A stretch of 33,311 nt of DNA from CAYYJM01 sp964471755 (GTDB taxonomy: Bacteria; Planctomycetota; Planctomycetia; Gemmatales; Gemmataceae), in the NCBI GenBank assembly GCA_964471755.1, contig CAYYJM010000035.1:1-33311 (forward strand), read 5' to 3'. Below the pieces are notes generated by a model. It was not told the origin of the DNA, made no database searches, and saw only the letters and a list, made by a program, of their open reading frames with translations. This document shows, in pieces, positions 17,649 through 26,305 of the stretch (its first letter is position 1; each line of letters begins with the position of its first letter). A program made the translations under genes and the position numbers.

Positions 17649-19438
17649 TCGGGACTTCCCGAGGCCAGCTCGCCCGGCCGACCGATCACCAGCCAGTTCC
17701 CCTTGCGGAGGAAGCGCGGGATTTCCGTCACGATGCCGACGTCGGCGGGCAGGAACGGTTCGAGATACTGGAACTCCTGGTCGGTGGTGATGACGAACTG
17801 ATGCGGGCCGCGCTGGAAGAACTGATCGGCGGCCGTCAACGAAACCTTCCAGGGGCCGTGCGACACCTCAGGCGTGCCCGGCAGACGGAGCGGCTCGACC
17901 GGCTGGCCGGCGTAGAACACCCAGCTCGGCTCCAGGGTGCTGAACGAGCCGACCTCTCCCTTCTGGCTCGTCCGGAACAGGCGGTTGCACACGTCCTCCT
18001 GCTTCTGCAAGCCTCCCACACGCGGCAGCAGGACGCCGAAGATCAAGGCGATGAACAGGCCGGAGGAGACGGCCAGAGCATTCGTTGCCGGGATCGGCCG
18101 ATCGCGCTGCCACATCGCCAGGGCGACGCCGCCGCCGACCAGCGGCACCAGGCCGAGCAGGGCGAAGGCTCCCTCGATGGGGATGAAGTAGGTGGCGACG
18201 AACAGGCCCACCACCGTCGTCACGCCGACGCAGACCAGCGAGATCAGTGCGAGTCGAATCCAGGTGTGCGGGACGGCCGGTGCCCGGACACGGATGTCCG
18301 CCATCAGCGCGCCCAGCAGCAGGGCCAGGGCCGGGAAGCAGGGCAGAATGTAGCTGGGCAGCTTCGTCTGGGCGGCGGAGAACAGCACGACGTAGACGCC
18401 AACCCAGCAGGCCAGGAGCAGGACGGCGTACCGGGCGGGATGGTCGGGGCGGAGCAGGCGGACCATCCAGATGAGCAGAGCCGTCAGAAAGATCGACCAC
18501 GGAAACAGGCCGAGAAGGATGGTGACCAGATAGTAGACGAGGAAGAGGCCGCTGTGCCGCTCCATGGGGTGCATCGCCCGGCCGAGGTGATGTTCGAGGA
18601 AGAAGCCGCGCAGGAACTCGCCATCGGTGTAGATGCCGACCAGCGTGTACCAGGGCCCGGCCACGGCGAGGACGGCGACGACGGCCGTGAACGGTCGCAT
18701 CCGCCAGAACGTGGCCAGGAAATGGCCCGGAGCGAAGGGCCGCAGCAGACCGAGAGCGCGACGCCACCACGTCGTCGGTCCCTGCTGCTCGGCGGCCGGA
18801 AGGCGAACGATCAGCAGGAACATTCCCAGCACGGCGGCCGGCAGGGCACCGGGCAGGCCCTTGGCCAGGACGGCCAGACCGATGACGGCGTAGATCAGCA
18901 GCCAGGTGAGCCAGGAGCGCGGCAGAAACGACGTGTTCGGTCCCGTCGTCGGCGTGGTGGCGGAGCCGGGAGCGGGGAACACCGCGAAGACGAAGATCAG
19001 CAGGGCGAGCATGGAGAAGAAGGTCAGGGCGGCGTCGATCTTGGCCAGGTGGCCGGACATGATGAAGAGTAGGTTCGTCAGCAGGATGAGGCCGGCCCAC
19101 AGTCCGGCCCGGGGGCTGAAGAGGCGTCGGCCGAGGGCGTAGGTCGCACCGGCGCAGGCCAGGGCGAAGATGGCCGACCAGAAGCGGGCGGCGAACTCAT
19201 TGACGCCGAACAGGTGATAGGCCGAGATCATCAGCCAGTATTTCATGATGGGCTTGAGGACGCGCAGCTCGGCGTTGAAGGTCGGCACGATCCAGTCGCC
19301 GCGTTCCATCATTTCGCGGGCGCAGGCGGCGTTGCGGGGCTCATCGCGATCCCACAAAGGCGGTGCGCCCAGGTTGACGAAGAGGACCAGAAGTCCCACG
19401 CTGGCCAGCAGCAGTAGATGCCGGGTGGATGTTCCCAC
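17633..19438 (-). CDS. GT39-family (ArnT/PMT-like) membrane glycosyltransferase
   Basis: 601 residues with about 11-12 hydrophobic helices and a soluble C-terminal part of about 150 residues. The first periplasmic loop has the acidic catalytic motif WDRDEPRNA (Asp32-Glu33), followed by MMERGDWIVPTFN and LKPIMKYWL, the pattern of ArnT-type enzymes that move a sugar from a polyprenyl-phosphate donor onto lipid A or protein. The acceptor here is unknown. The start is GTG at 19438, fixed by a strong ribosome-binding site (AAGGAGG, 7 bases upstream) and by the signal-anchor helix. Its stop TAA at 17633-17635 lies inside the last codons of the convergent kinase gene. Confidence 0.9.
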   Translation of the reverse strand: MGTSTRHLLLLASVGLLVLFVNLGAPPLWDRDEPRNAACAREMMERGDWIVPTFNAELRVLKPIMKYWLMISAYHLFGVNEFAARFWSAIFALACAGATYALGRRLFSPRAGLWAGLILLTNLLFIMSGHLAKIDAALTFFSMLALLIFVFAVFPAPGSATTPTTGPNTSFLPRSWLTWLLIYAVIGLAVLAKGLPGALPAAVLGMFLLIVRLPAAEQQGPTTWWRRALGLLRPFAPGHFLATFWRMRPFTAVVAVLAVAGPWYTLVGIYTDGEFLRGFFLEHHLGRAMHPMERHSGLFLVYYLVTILLGLFPWSIFLTALLIWMVRLLRPDHPARYAVLLLACWVGVYVVLFSAAQTKLPSYILPCFPALALLLGALMADIRVRAPAVPHTWIRLALISLVCVGVTTVVGLFVATYFIPIEGAFALLGLVPLVGGGVALAMWQRDRPIPATNALAVSSGLFIALIFGVLLPRVGGLQKQEDVCNRLFRTSQKGEVGSFSTLEPSWVFYAGQPVEPLRLPGTPEVSHGPWKVSLTAADQFFQRGPHQFVITTDQEFQYLEPFLPADVGIVTEIPRFLRKGNWLVIGRPGELASGSPDHRRR

Positions 19439-19672
19439 GAGTTCGCCTCCTTGCCAACCTGCCAGAAACGGACACTCCGTCGCGATCTGCCCGGCTGGCC
19501 CATCCTGGCCGGTCGAGCGGCTCGCTCTGCGCGGATAATCCGTGTCATAGCGACATCGTGGCGAATTTTCCTCGTGAGTTTTCTCGGTCGCGGCTACATT
19601 CCACAGGGCCGATACGACTGACTGAACTCGTAAGCTAACCCCGTCCTTGCGGTCATCGAAGGAGAGCTACCC

Positions 19673-20632
19673 ATGCACGCCGCCTTCCTCGCGGTCCTGC
19701 CGGCCCTTGTCTGCAACGCGGACAGGCCGATCAAGGTCGAGTCCACGGACACCTACGTCCAGATCGAGACGGACGCCCTCGTCGCCCGGATCAACTGCAA
19801 GGGCTACGTCAGCGGCACGGCCGCCGGCGGGTTGCTCGACCGGAAGACCGGCGCGCGCGACCTCGGCTTCGGCCTGCACATCATGGATTTCCTGCTCGGT
19901 CCCGGCGAACGGGACGACGGCTACCGCAACGTCAAGTACCACGGCAAGATCGCCAAGCACTACGTCGAGGGGCCGCAGATCTGCACGAAGGCACGCGAGC
20001 TGAAGCCGAAGATCACACGCGGCAAGGACTGGCTGGCCGTCCAGTTTCGCTTCACGTTCACCGAGCCGGGTAAGGGCTACAAGGCCGGCTCGACCTGGGA
20101 GCAGACGCTCGTCTTTCAGCAGGGCCTGCGTTACTACTTCTCGGCCGAGACGATCACGACGGTCAACGATCACCCGGCCCTGTTCTACCGGATCGACATG
20201 CCGGGCCACATCAAGCACAAGGCCGGCGACACGTTTGAGAAGGTCTGGCTCAGCTATCAGGGCGAGCTACCGGCCAGCGCCTTCGCCGAGGACTTCGCTC
20301 CCGACGAGAAGTACCTCTATCAGCGTCAGGCCGGCAAGATCCCCGAACGGATGATCCGGGCGTATCAGGTGAAGCGCGACGGCAAGCCGGGACCGTGGCT
20401 GGCCGGCCTGACGCTCGACCCGGCTGCGGTCAGCGAGGCGTGGTGCCATCAGCGGGGGTACATCTGCTTCATCCAGGAGCTGCACATGCGACCGGTCAAG
20501 GCCGGCGACACCTTCGGGGCGGCGTACATCGTCGGCTGGTTCGATGACAGGGCCGAGATGGAACGCGTCTATGACAAGTACAAGGGAAAAAGCCGCATCG
20601 TCGTGACGCCGACCGGATTCGAGCTGAAGTGA
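19673..20632 (+). CDS. Secreted protein of unknown function
   Basis: 319 residues. A short signal-like segment (MHAAFLAVLPALVCNA) starts at the ATG at 19673, which has AAGGAGAG upstream. The rest is beta-rich with many aromatic residues (YVQIETDALVARINCKGYVSG, WEQTLVFQQGLRYYFSAET, DHPALFYRIDMPGH, AYIVGWFDDRAEME). The pattern suggests a galactose-mutarotase-like or other beta-sandwich fold, but I do not recognise the family and see no catalytic motif I can name. It is divergent from the glycosyltransferase and convergent with the small kinase, with only 6 bases between their stops. The 234-bp gap at 19439-19672 shows no clear promoter. Confidence 0.82.
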   Translation: MHAAFLAVLPALVCNADRPIKVESTDTYVQIETDALVARINCKGYVSGTAAGGLLDRKTGARDLGFGLHIMDFLLGPGERDDGYRNVKYHGKIAKHYVEGPQICTKARELKPKITRGKDWLAVQFRFTFTEPGKGYKAGSTWEQTLVFQQGLRYYFSAETITTVNDHPALFYRIDMPGHIKHKAGDTFEKVWLSYQGELPASAFAEDFAPDEKYLYQRQAGKIPERMIRAYQVKRDGKPGPWLAGLTLDPAAVSEAWCHQRGYICFIQELHMRPVKAGDTFGAAYIVGWFDDRAEMERVYDKYKGKSRIVVTPTGFELK

Positions 20633-20638
20633 CGACGG

Positions 20639-21532
20639 TCACTGAGACGCCGTCAGCCGGGCGATGAACTCGGTGCAGGATGGCCAGCGGTCGAGACTGT
20701 CGGGAGAGAGCGCCCGGATCACGATGGACCGCTCCGCCACCGGGAGCATGGTCAGATCCGGGCGCGGTCGGACGTAATCGCGCGCGAGTGTCGACGGCGT
20801 GTCAGCGAAGGGAAGTCGGCCGCCGCGCAGTTCGCAGTAACTGATGGCCAGGGCGTACTGATCGGTGCGCTCGGTGATCCGACCCTGGAACACCTCCGGA
20901 GCGGCGTAGGCTGGCGTGCCGGAGCGGCTGTGGGCCTGGGAGGAGGCAGTCGCCAGGACCGACAGCCCGAAGTCCGTCAGCTTCACGTTCTTGCCGAAGA
21001 GCAGCATGTTGCTCGGCTTCACGTCGCAATGACGCATGGCGACCATCTGACCATCGACCCGGTGCTGCCGGACGTTGAGAAAGTCGAGGGCGGCCGCAAT
21101 CTGACCAAGGTAGTGGCAGGTCTGCGCGGGGCCCATCGGTTCGTCGAACTCGGTCAGGTAGACATTGAGCAGATCGTCGAGCCCACCCTCGGCCAGTTCC
21201 ATCGAGACGACGATGTGGCGAGCCCAGCACCAGACTCGATCGATCTGAACGAGGTTGGGATGGCGGATCTGGCGGATCTTTTGCAACGTGCGCAGTTCCT
21301 GGGTGCTGCTGTCGAGAGGCAGGAACTTGAGGGCCACCGGCCGGCCGTTGGTCACCTCTGCGGTCCACACCTCACCGAAGGCACCTCGACCGAGGAACTC
21401 ACGCAGGCGATGGCCCGGGTAAGCCTCAGCCCCGGCCGGCAGCGACGGCGTCCCACGCGGGCGTCGGCCGGAAGGTTGCAGGTTGGCAACGCGGATGCGT
21501 TCGCGGACTCGCGACAGGAACTGCGCGGTCAT
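20639..21532 (-). CDS. Small soluble Ser/Thr protein kinase with HCD catalytic loop
   Basis: 297 residues from the ATG at 21532, preceded by GGAGGG. The kinase domain fills about residues 40-295: glycine loop GRGAFGEV (48-55), Lys69, catalytic loop HCDVKPSN (168-175), DFG (187-189), and GTPAYAAPE (205-213). The usual HRD arginine is Cys169, making this a non-RD kinase, a class often not controlled by activation-loop phosphorylation. There is no transmembrane or sensor domain, so it is cytoplasmic and its input must come from a partner. The 580 bp upstream contain the palindromic mobile element. Substrate unknown. Confidence 0.92.
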   Translation of the reverse strand: MTAQFLSRVRERIRVANLQPSGRRPRGTPSLPAGAEAYPGHRLREFLGRGAFGEVWTAEVTNGRPVALKFLPLDSSTQELRTLQKIRQIRHPNLVQIDRVWCWARHIVVSMELAEGGLDDLLNVYLTEFDEPMGPAQTCHYLGQIAAALDFLNVRQHRVDGQMVAMRHCDVKPSNMLLFGKNVKLTDFGLSVLATASSQAHSRSGTPAYAAPEVFQGRITERTDQYALAISYCELRGGRLPFADTPSTLARDYVRPRPDLTMLPVAERSIVIRALSPDSLDRWPSCTEFIARLTASQ

Positions 21533-21639
21533 GGGCCCTCCATTCTCTCGCCCCACAGGGATCACGAGTACTCAACCATAGGCCACGCATCACCGAGAAG
21601 CAATCAGGTCTGCGGAGGTGCATTCCATCGACCGAGATG

Positions 21640-22007
21640 TAGGGTGGGCGGGAGCGCCACCGACGCCTATCCCTCTGTGAAGGCTGCACAGCGGAGGCCC
21701 ACCAATCCTTGCATGGGAGCGCAGCGACACCGATCGGAAACGCCGCGTACAACGCCCCTATGGGGTGCGTGTTCAGGTTGTCGCACACCAGGGTCACCTT
21801 CGCTGCCCGGGGGTAGCCCACCGTCAGCAACCGCTCGGGGGGCAGGATGGCCACAGAGAAGTTTGCCACTCCCCGTATCTTCGACAACCGCTAAATTCCG
21901 GATAGCCGCCCGGCTCCATTTCTGCGCTCCCAAGCGAGGATTGGTGGGCCTGCGCTGTTCCGGATCAAGATGCGGATGGGGCGTCGATGGCACTCCCGCC
22001 CACCCTA
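21640..22007. mobile_element. TA-bounded palindromic element with IS630 transposase remnant
   Basis: An 85-bp left arm (21640-21724) and an 86-bp right arm (21922-22007) form a long imperfect inverted repeat. The outer 27 bases match at about 25 positions beginning TAGGGTGGGCGGGAG, and the inner ~35 bases match except 4 (AGGCCCACCAATCCT ... TGGGAGCGCAG). Both ends carry TA, the target dinucleotide of IS630/Tc1-mariner elements. The ~200-bp centre holds a minus-strand transposase scrap. This makes a non-autonomous, MITE-like derivative of an IS630 element the best reading. It fills most of the gap between the small kinase and the HEAT gene; the flanks at 21533-21639 hold nothing I can identify. 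Confidence 0.65.
21735..21857 (-). pseudogene. IS630-family transposase fragment
   Basis: About 40 codons. Minus-strand translation gives PRAAKVTLVCDNLNTHPIG and ALYAAFP, the unmistakable IS630 DDE-core segment around the second catalytic Asp (usual form VLVMDNLNTH ... SLYEAFPP). It is cut off immediately after AFP, where the inverted repeat begins, and lacks the N-terminal DNA-binding region and the last catalytic Glu. Non-functional. Confidence 0.7.
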
Positions 22008-22050
22008 TCGTCTCGCAACTACGGGCATGAACTTCGCCGTGGCTGGCTGC

Positions 22051-22079
22051 TTGTAGGCGACCATCCCTGGCGGTATGCT
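22051..22079 (+). promoter_or_regulatory. Possible promoter of the HEAT gene
   Basis: TTGTAG, a 17-bp spacer and TATGCT would give a transcript start near 22086 and a leader of about 28 bases. The match is moderate (four of six at each box at most). It lies just outside the palindromic element. Confidence 0.35.
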
Positions 22080-22113
22080 CATCAGTATTCCCGGGTTGGA
22101 AGGAGTGTGCATC

Positions 22114-23343
22114 ATGCGGCGAATTCTCCTGCTGGGCCTGCTGCTCGGCGTCGGTACAACGTCCACACTGGCGGCCGAAGAGGAGCCTGTCTTGCTGGGC
22201 AAGAAGGCCTCGGAATGGGGAGCCCTGCTGCTCGGCGAGAAGGATCGCAAGAACCGCGAGGCCGCTCTGTTCGTGATCGGCAGCGTCGGCTCGCTGCCCG
22301 GAATGTTCAAGGAACAGGCCGAGATGCGCAAGCGCGGCCTGATCGGTCTGCGTCTCATCGGCCCGGACAAGTATCCTCCGGCCGTGGCGCTCATCGTGAC
22401 GGCTCTGCAAAACGATCCCGAGCCGGAGATCCGTCGGGCCTCGGCTCAGGCCCTGGGGGGCATGTACGAGAAGATCGAACGGGGTCGCTTCGCTCCAGCC
22501 CGGGAAGCCCTCACGGTCGCGCTGCGCCGCGATCCTTCGGCTCGGGTTCGCGAAGCAGCTGCCACCGCGCTGGGGCTGATCGATCCAGAGGAAGCCCGCT
22601 CGGCGGTCCTGGTCCTGAAGCAGTCGCTGGAGGACACCGCGATCGAGGTCGTGCAGGCCGCCGCCGATACGCTGCGCCGCCTGGGCAAGGAGGCGGCCGA
22701 GGCCGCGCCCGATCTGGTCAACCTGCTCAAGAACGCGAAGGCGAACCCGCTGTCGCGAACACAGGCCGCCCTGGCCCTGGCCCGGATCGGTGCCCCGGTA
22801 GCCGTTCAGGCCGGAGCCGTCGGCGCGCTGAAGGACGTGATCCTGTCGGCCGAGACGCCGCTGGAGCTGCGAGCCGCGTGCATCACGAGCGTCGGCTTCT
22901 TCGGCAAGGATGCGGCCACGGCCGCCCCCGCCATCGGAGCCCTGCTCGTCTCGAAGGGGACGCCCCTGGAACTGCGGCGCAAGGCCGTCGATACGCTCGA
23001 CCTGCTCGGCCTGGAGGCACGCTCCACGCTGCCGGAACTGCTCAAGGCCCTCAAGGACGACGACAAGCACGTCCGCGCCCGGGCCATTCACGCGCTGTCG
23101 ATCCTGGGCAAGGATCTCGGCTCCGAGTCGCCCGCCGTGGTCAAGGGCTTCCACGAGGCGCTCTCTGACAGCACCGCCGACGTGCGCATCGCCGCGATCA
23201 ACGGCTGTCTGATCCTCGGTCCCGAAACCCTGGGCGATCGACTTCGGCCGATCGTCGAGCGCCTGGCGGCCCTGAGCCGCGATACGCAGAAGGACGTGGC
23301 CGAGGCCGCGAAGAACGCTCTGACTCAGCTGATACCCCGCTAG
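22114..23343 (+). CDS. Secreted HEAT-repeat protein
   Basis: 409 residues from the ATG at 22114, which has AAGGAG upstream and begins a signal peptide (MRRILLLGLLLGVGTTSTLAAEE). The mature protein is a run of HEAT repeats of about 37-40 residues, visible as ALIVTALQNDPEPEIRRASAQAL, LTVALRRDPSARVREAAATALG, LKQSLEDTAIEVVQAAADTLRRLG and LKALKDDDKHVRARAIHALSILG. Such solenoids bind other proteins; there is no catalytic motif. It is exported, probably periplasmic. The signalling operon starts 154 bp downstream behind its own promoter, so the two are probably separate units. Confidence 0.9.
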   Translation: MRRILLLGLLLGVGTTSTLAAEEEPVLLGKKASEWGALLLGEKDRKNREAALFVIGSVGSLPGMFKEQAEMRKRGLIGLRLIGPDKYPPAVALIVTALQNDPEPEIRRASAQALGGMYEKIERGRFAPAREALTVALRRDPSARVREAAATALGLIDPEEARSAVLVLKQSLEDTAIEVVQAAADTLRRLGKEAAEAAPDLVNLLKNAKANPLSRTQAALALARIGAPVAVQAGAVGALKDVILSAETPLELRAACITSVGFFGKDAATAAPAIGALLVSKGTPLELRRKAVDTLDLLGLEARSTLPELLKALKDDDKHVRARAIHALSILGKDLGSESPAVVKGFHEALSDSTADVRIAAINGCLILGPETLGDRLRPIVERLAALSRDTQKDVAEAAKNALTQLIPR

Positions 23344-23397
23344 CAGTGAGCCTCGCTGTGGCGAACGCGGAGCGTCCGAATTTTCCGATTGTCCGAT

Positions 23398-23426
23398 TTG
23401 ACCGCCTCCGCGCTGCGACCTAGAGT
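23398..23426 (+). promoter_or_regulatory. Probable promoter of the histidine kinase/response regulator operon
   Basis: TTGACC (23398-23403), a 17-bp spacer and TAGAGT (23421-23426) fit a sigma-70-type promoter, five of six at -35 and four of six at -10. An AT-richer patch with CCGATTGTCCGATTT lies directly upstream. Confidence 0.5.
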
Positions 23427-23497
23427 TTCATGCCTCAACGGAATCCACGGGGGGTGGCCCTCGTTCCCGCACCGGCATGCTCCTGGAGCAGCGCAAC

Positions 23498-25240
23498 ATG
23501 GCGAGTACGCTGGCCCCGCCCGCCCCGGCTCCAGACCGCAGCTCGGCTGCCCTGGCCTTCTTGCAGTGTCTGCTGGCTGACAGCGACGGCATTCATCGCC
23601 ATTCGCTGGCCCCTCTGCTCGATCAGTTCGTCGAAATCATGCAGGCCACGCGGGCCGGCCTTCATCTGCTGCCTCAGATGGAGGCCCTCGCCGTCAGCGG
23701 CGTTCGGCCTGGAACCGGTGACGCTCCGCTCGGCGGCCTACCCTGGGAGTCGGCTCCCGCAGTCCTGGAGCGTGCGCGTCTTTCCGCCAGTGCCATTGCC
23801 GTTCCCGAGCCGGGGGTCGGCGACGGCGGCTACCTGCTCTGCGTGCTGCGCAACCCCGGAACCGCCTGGCTCTTCTGGCTCCACGACACGCGCCGGGCCG
23901 AGTGGACGCCGACCGAGTGCGCCACCTGGGCCCTGGTCGGATCGACCCTGCTCCGCTGGCTGGAAACCGCCTCGGGGCCGGCCTGGGCCGAGCGTCTGGA
24001 TCGCGCGATCCGTCAGGAGCAGATGGAGCACGCCAACGCGATCGTTCGCCGACTGGCTCACGATTACGGCAACATCTTCACCAGCCTGCTCGGCTTCAGC
24101 GAACTGAGCCTGGCCCAGCATCTGCCGGCCAACAGTCCCCTGCCGCGCTTCCTGGCCGAACTGCATCGCAGCGCCGAGGAGGGAGCCCAGTTGACGCATC
24201 GGTTGAGCGTCCTGTCCCGCCGACAGACGCCATCGATCCGAAGCACGCCGCCGGGCTCCTTGCTGCTCAGCGAAGAAGCCCGGTTTCGCCGACAGATCGC
24301 TCCCGGAACGACGTTCCAGGTGGACATGCCGGCCGAGTTGCCCTCCGTGGCGATCGATGCCGTCCAGCTTCAGATGGTCCTGGGAGCGCTGCTCGACAAT
24401 GCCCGCGAGGCGGTCGAGACGGCCGGGACGATCCGCCTGAGCGTTCGGCTCGTCACCCTGACGCACGAAACCTGTCGAGACTACTACGGCTCGGCCCAGG
24501 CCGGGGCGTACCTGGAGATCCAGATCGAGGACGACGGCCCGGGTCTGTCCGAGGCCGCCCTCCAGGCCCTGTTCCGCGATCCCTTCTACAGTGGCAAGAA
24601 CCGTCGCGGCGGCTTCGGCCTGGCGACGGCCTACGGCATCCTGGCCGCCCACCAGGGCGGACTTCGACTGACGACGGAGCGGCGCGGAGTGACCGCGACG
24701 ATCGTCGTGCCGCTCGCGCCGGGTGGACGATCGAACCACGGTGCGGTCGTCAATCCGTTCAGCAGCGTGACCGTCCGGGCGTTGCGAAACGAGCGCGTGC
24801 TGGTGGTCGATGACGATCCGCAGGTCCTGCGGCTGGTCTGTGCGACCCTGGAGCAGGCCGGCTACACCGTTCAGGCCGCCCACAACGTGCCGGAAGCGCG
24901 CAGCCGGCTTGAGAGTCCCCGCACCAGTCCACCATCGCGAATGCCCGGCGGCGGAGCGAGCGAGCCGTTCGATCTGATCCTGACCGACGTGCGGATGCCC
25001 GAGGAAACGGGCATCGACCTGATTCAGGGACTTCAGACCCGCGATCCGGGCCTGCGCTTCCTGATCATGACCGGCCGGTCGGAAGCCGAGCCGGTGGACC
25101 TGGCACCGCTCGCCGGAGCGGTGCCGGTACTCCCCAAGCCCTTTCTCCCCGAACAGTTACTGGTCGCGGTGCGTGCGGCCCTCGATCGGCCGATCCGGCC
25201 GGCAGGCGCTGGCGTCCGTGATGTATCACGTAAACGCTGA
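23498..25240 (+). CDS. Hybrid sensor histidine kinase with C-terminal receiver domain
   Basis: 580 residues from the ATG at 23498, chosen for the GGAG upstream; an in-frame ATG at 23477 would add seven. No membrane helix, so it is a cytoplasmic sensor. Residues about 20-165 form a GAF-like input region of unclear ligand. The phosphoacceptor H box is RLAHDYGNIFTSLLGFSEL (His188). The ATP-binding domain shows LLDNAREAVE (N box), IEDDGPGLSE (G1) and RRGGFGLATAYGI (G2). A receiver follows from about residue 430: VLVVDDDP, phosphoacceptor Asp497 in LTDVRMPEETG, and Lys547 in LPKPF. The response-regulator gene starts 11 bases after the stop. No Hpt domain is present, so the internal receiver may tune the kinase instead of relaying phosphate. 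Confidence 0.93.
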   Translation: MASTLAPPAPAPDRSSAALAFLQCLLADSDGIHRHSLAPLLDQFVEIMQATRAGLHLLPQMEALAVSGVRPGTGDAPLGGLPWESAPAVLERARLSASAIAVPEPGVGDGGYLLCVLRNPGTAWLFWLHDTRRAEWTPTECATWALVGSTLLRWLETASGPAWAERLDRAIRQEQMEHANAIVRRLAHDYGNIFTSLLGFSELSLAQHLPANSPLPRFLAELHRSAEEGAQLTHRLSVLSRRQTPSIRSTPPGSLLLSEEARFRRQIAPGTTFQVDMPAELPSVAIDAVQLQMVLGALLDNAREAVETAGTIRLSVRLVTLTHETCRDYYGSAQAGAYLEIQIEDDGPGLSEAALQALFRDPFYSGKNRRGGFGLATAYGILAAHQGGLRLTTERRGVTATIVVPLAPGGRSNHGAVVNPFSSVTVRALRNERVLVVDDDPQVLRLVCATLEQAGYTVQAAHNVPEARSRLESPRTSPPSRMPGGGASEPFDLILTDVRMPEETGIDLIQGLQTRDPGLRFLIMTGRSEAEPVDLAPLAGAVPVLPKPFLPEQLLVAVRAALDRPIRPAGAGVRDVSRKR

Positions 25241-25251
25241 GAGGACCTTCG

Positions 25252-25974
25252 GTGAGTATTCCCGTTTCCACACCTCTGGCCGCTCCCTTTCCGGGTGAAG
25301 CGTCGTCCGGTGCCAGTGCCACCGACGCGCCCGCTCCGGGGCGCGAAGGCCGGGATCTGTACTGTCCGACGGAAGTCCGCATCCTGATTCTGGATGACGA
25401 TCAGGCCGTGTGCCGGGTCATTCAGGCGGCGCTGGCACCGCACGAGTTCCGGATCGACGCCGTCTCCGAGTCGGGCCAGGTCGAGTCGGCTCTGCGCGGG
25501 GCACCGTATCACATCATCATCCTCGACTACGTCATTCCCGGCCTGGAGAGCGAGCAGGTCATGGAGTGGCTTCGCCTGTATCAGGCCGAGGCCTCCATCA
25601 TCGTCGTCACGGCCTATCCGTCGATCGACAGTGCCCTGCACTGTCTGCGGGCGCGGACGTACGACTACCTGACCAAGCCATTTCAGATCGCGCACCTGCA
25701 GAAGGTAGTGCTACGCTGCCTGGAGAGCAAGGGTCTGCTGCGGATGTCGGAATCGGCCCTGCGGGAGGCCCTGGGCAACGCCATCCGCGAACGGCGCAAG
25801 CACCTCGGTCTGACGCTGGCGCAGATGGCCCAGCGGACCGGCGTGTCGCTCGGCTACCTGTCGCAGATCGAGCTGGGCAAGAACTCGGCCTCGATCGAGA
25901 CGCTCTACAAGATATCGCTCGGCCTGGGCTTGAAGATGAGCGAGCTGTTCCAGACCGTGCAGAACACCTTGTGA
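25252..25974 (+). CDS. Response regulator with XRE-type helix-turn-helix output
   Basis: 240 residues. The start is GTG at 25252, with GAGAGGACC just upstream between it and the kinase stop. After a 40-residue Ala/Pro-rich lead comes a receiver domain: acidic pocket LILDDD (48-50), phosphoacceptor Asp92 in IIILDYVIPG, Thr120, and Lys142 in YLTKPF. Residues about 176-235 are an XRE/Cro-type helix-turn-helix (IRERRKHLGLTLAQMAQRTG and VSLGYLSQIELGKNSASIE). The layout predicts a phosphorylation-controlled transcription factor served by the upstream kinase. XRE domains are an uncommon response-regulator output compared with OmpR, NarL or NtrC types. The operon ends at a strong terminator 21 bases later. 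Confidence 0.94.
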   Translation: MSIPVSTPLAAPFPGEASSGASATDAPAPGREGRDLYCPTEVRILILDDDQAVCRVIQAALAPHEFRIDAVSESGQVESALRGAPYHIIILDYVIPGLESEQVMEWLRLYQAEASIIVVTAYPSIDSALHCLRARTYDYLTKPFQIAHLQKVVLRCLESKGLLRMSESALREALGNAIRERRKHLGLTLAQMAQRTGVSLGYLSQIELGKNSASIETLYKISLGLGLKMSELFQTVQNTL

Positions 25975-25995
25975 GCGAACGGGTCGGACAAACAC

Positions 25996-26028
25996 ACGAC
26001 CCCGAGATCTGGACGATCTCGGGGTCGT
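25996..26028 (+). terminator. Terminator of the two-component operon
   Basis: Perfect 14-bp arms (25996-26009, 26015-26028; ACGACCCCGAGATC) with a 5-base loop, starting 22 bases after the response-regulator stop. Only a weak T-run follows. Confidence 0.8.
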
Positions 26029-26305
26029 TGCGTTCCCGCGCGGAGCCTCTCCTTGTGATCGAGTCTCACGGTAGCGGGCCTACCCGGATGGACGCTGGCC
26101 GGGTCGCTCCTATTCAAGGATCTTCTTCCGAACAATCGGCCTTTCTCGCGAAGCCGCGCACTTCGGCCAAACCCTTAAAGTCCCACCCCTGCGACGAACC
26201 GATACAAACAGTAACCGGGGAGGGTTACACCCGGGACATCGGTTCCGCTCTCGGTGGCTGGCGCAGACTCGCCCGGGAGGAACCCTCGCGACAAGGGAGA
26301 GGGGC
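26029..26305. other. Intergenic region upstream of the lipoprotein gene
   Basis: 277 bases without a convincing gene. The local composition is less GC-rich around 26110-26220 (TTCTTCC, CCCTTAAAG, GATACAAAC), as expected of a promoter region, but no clear -35/-10 pair is visible. The ribosome-binding site AGGGAGAGG precedes the ATG at 26306. Confidence 0.4.

Noticed and set aside
21667..23154. A 495-codon minus-strand open frame opposite the HEAT gene
   Set aside because: It runs through the palindromic element and reads the HEAT repeats backwards, with no domain or start signal of its own.
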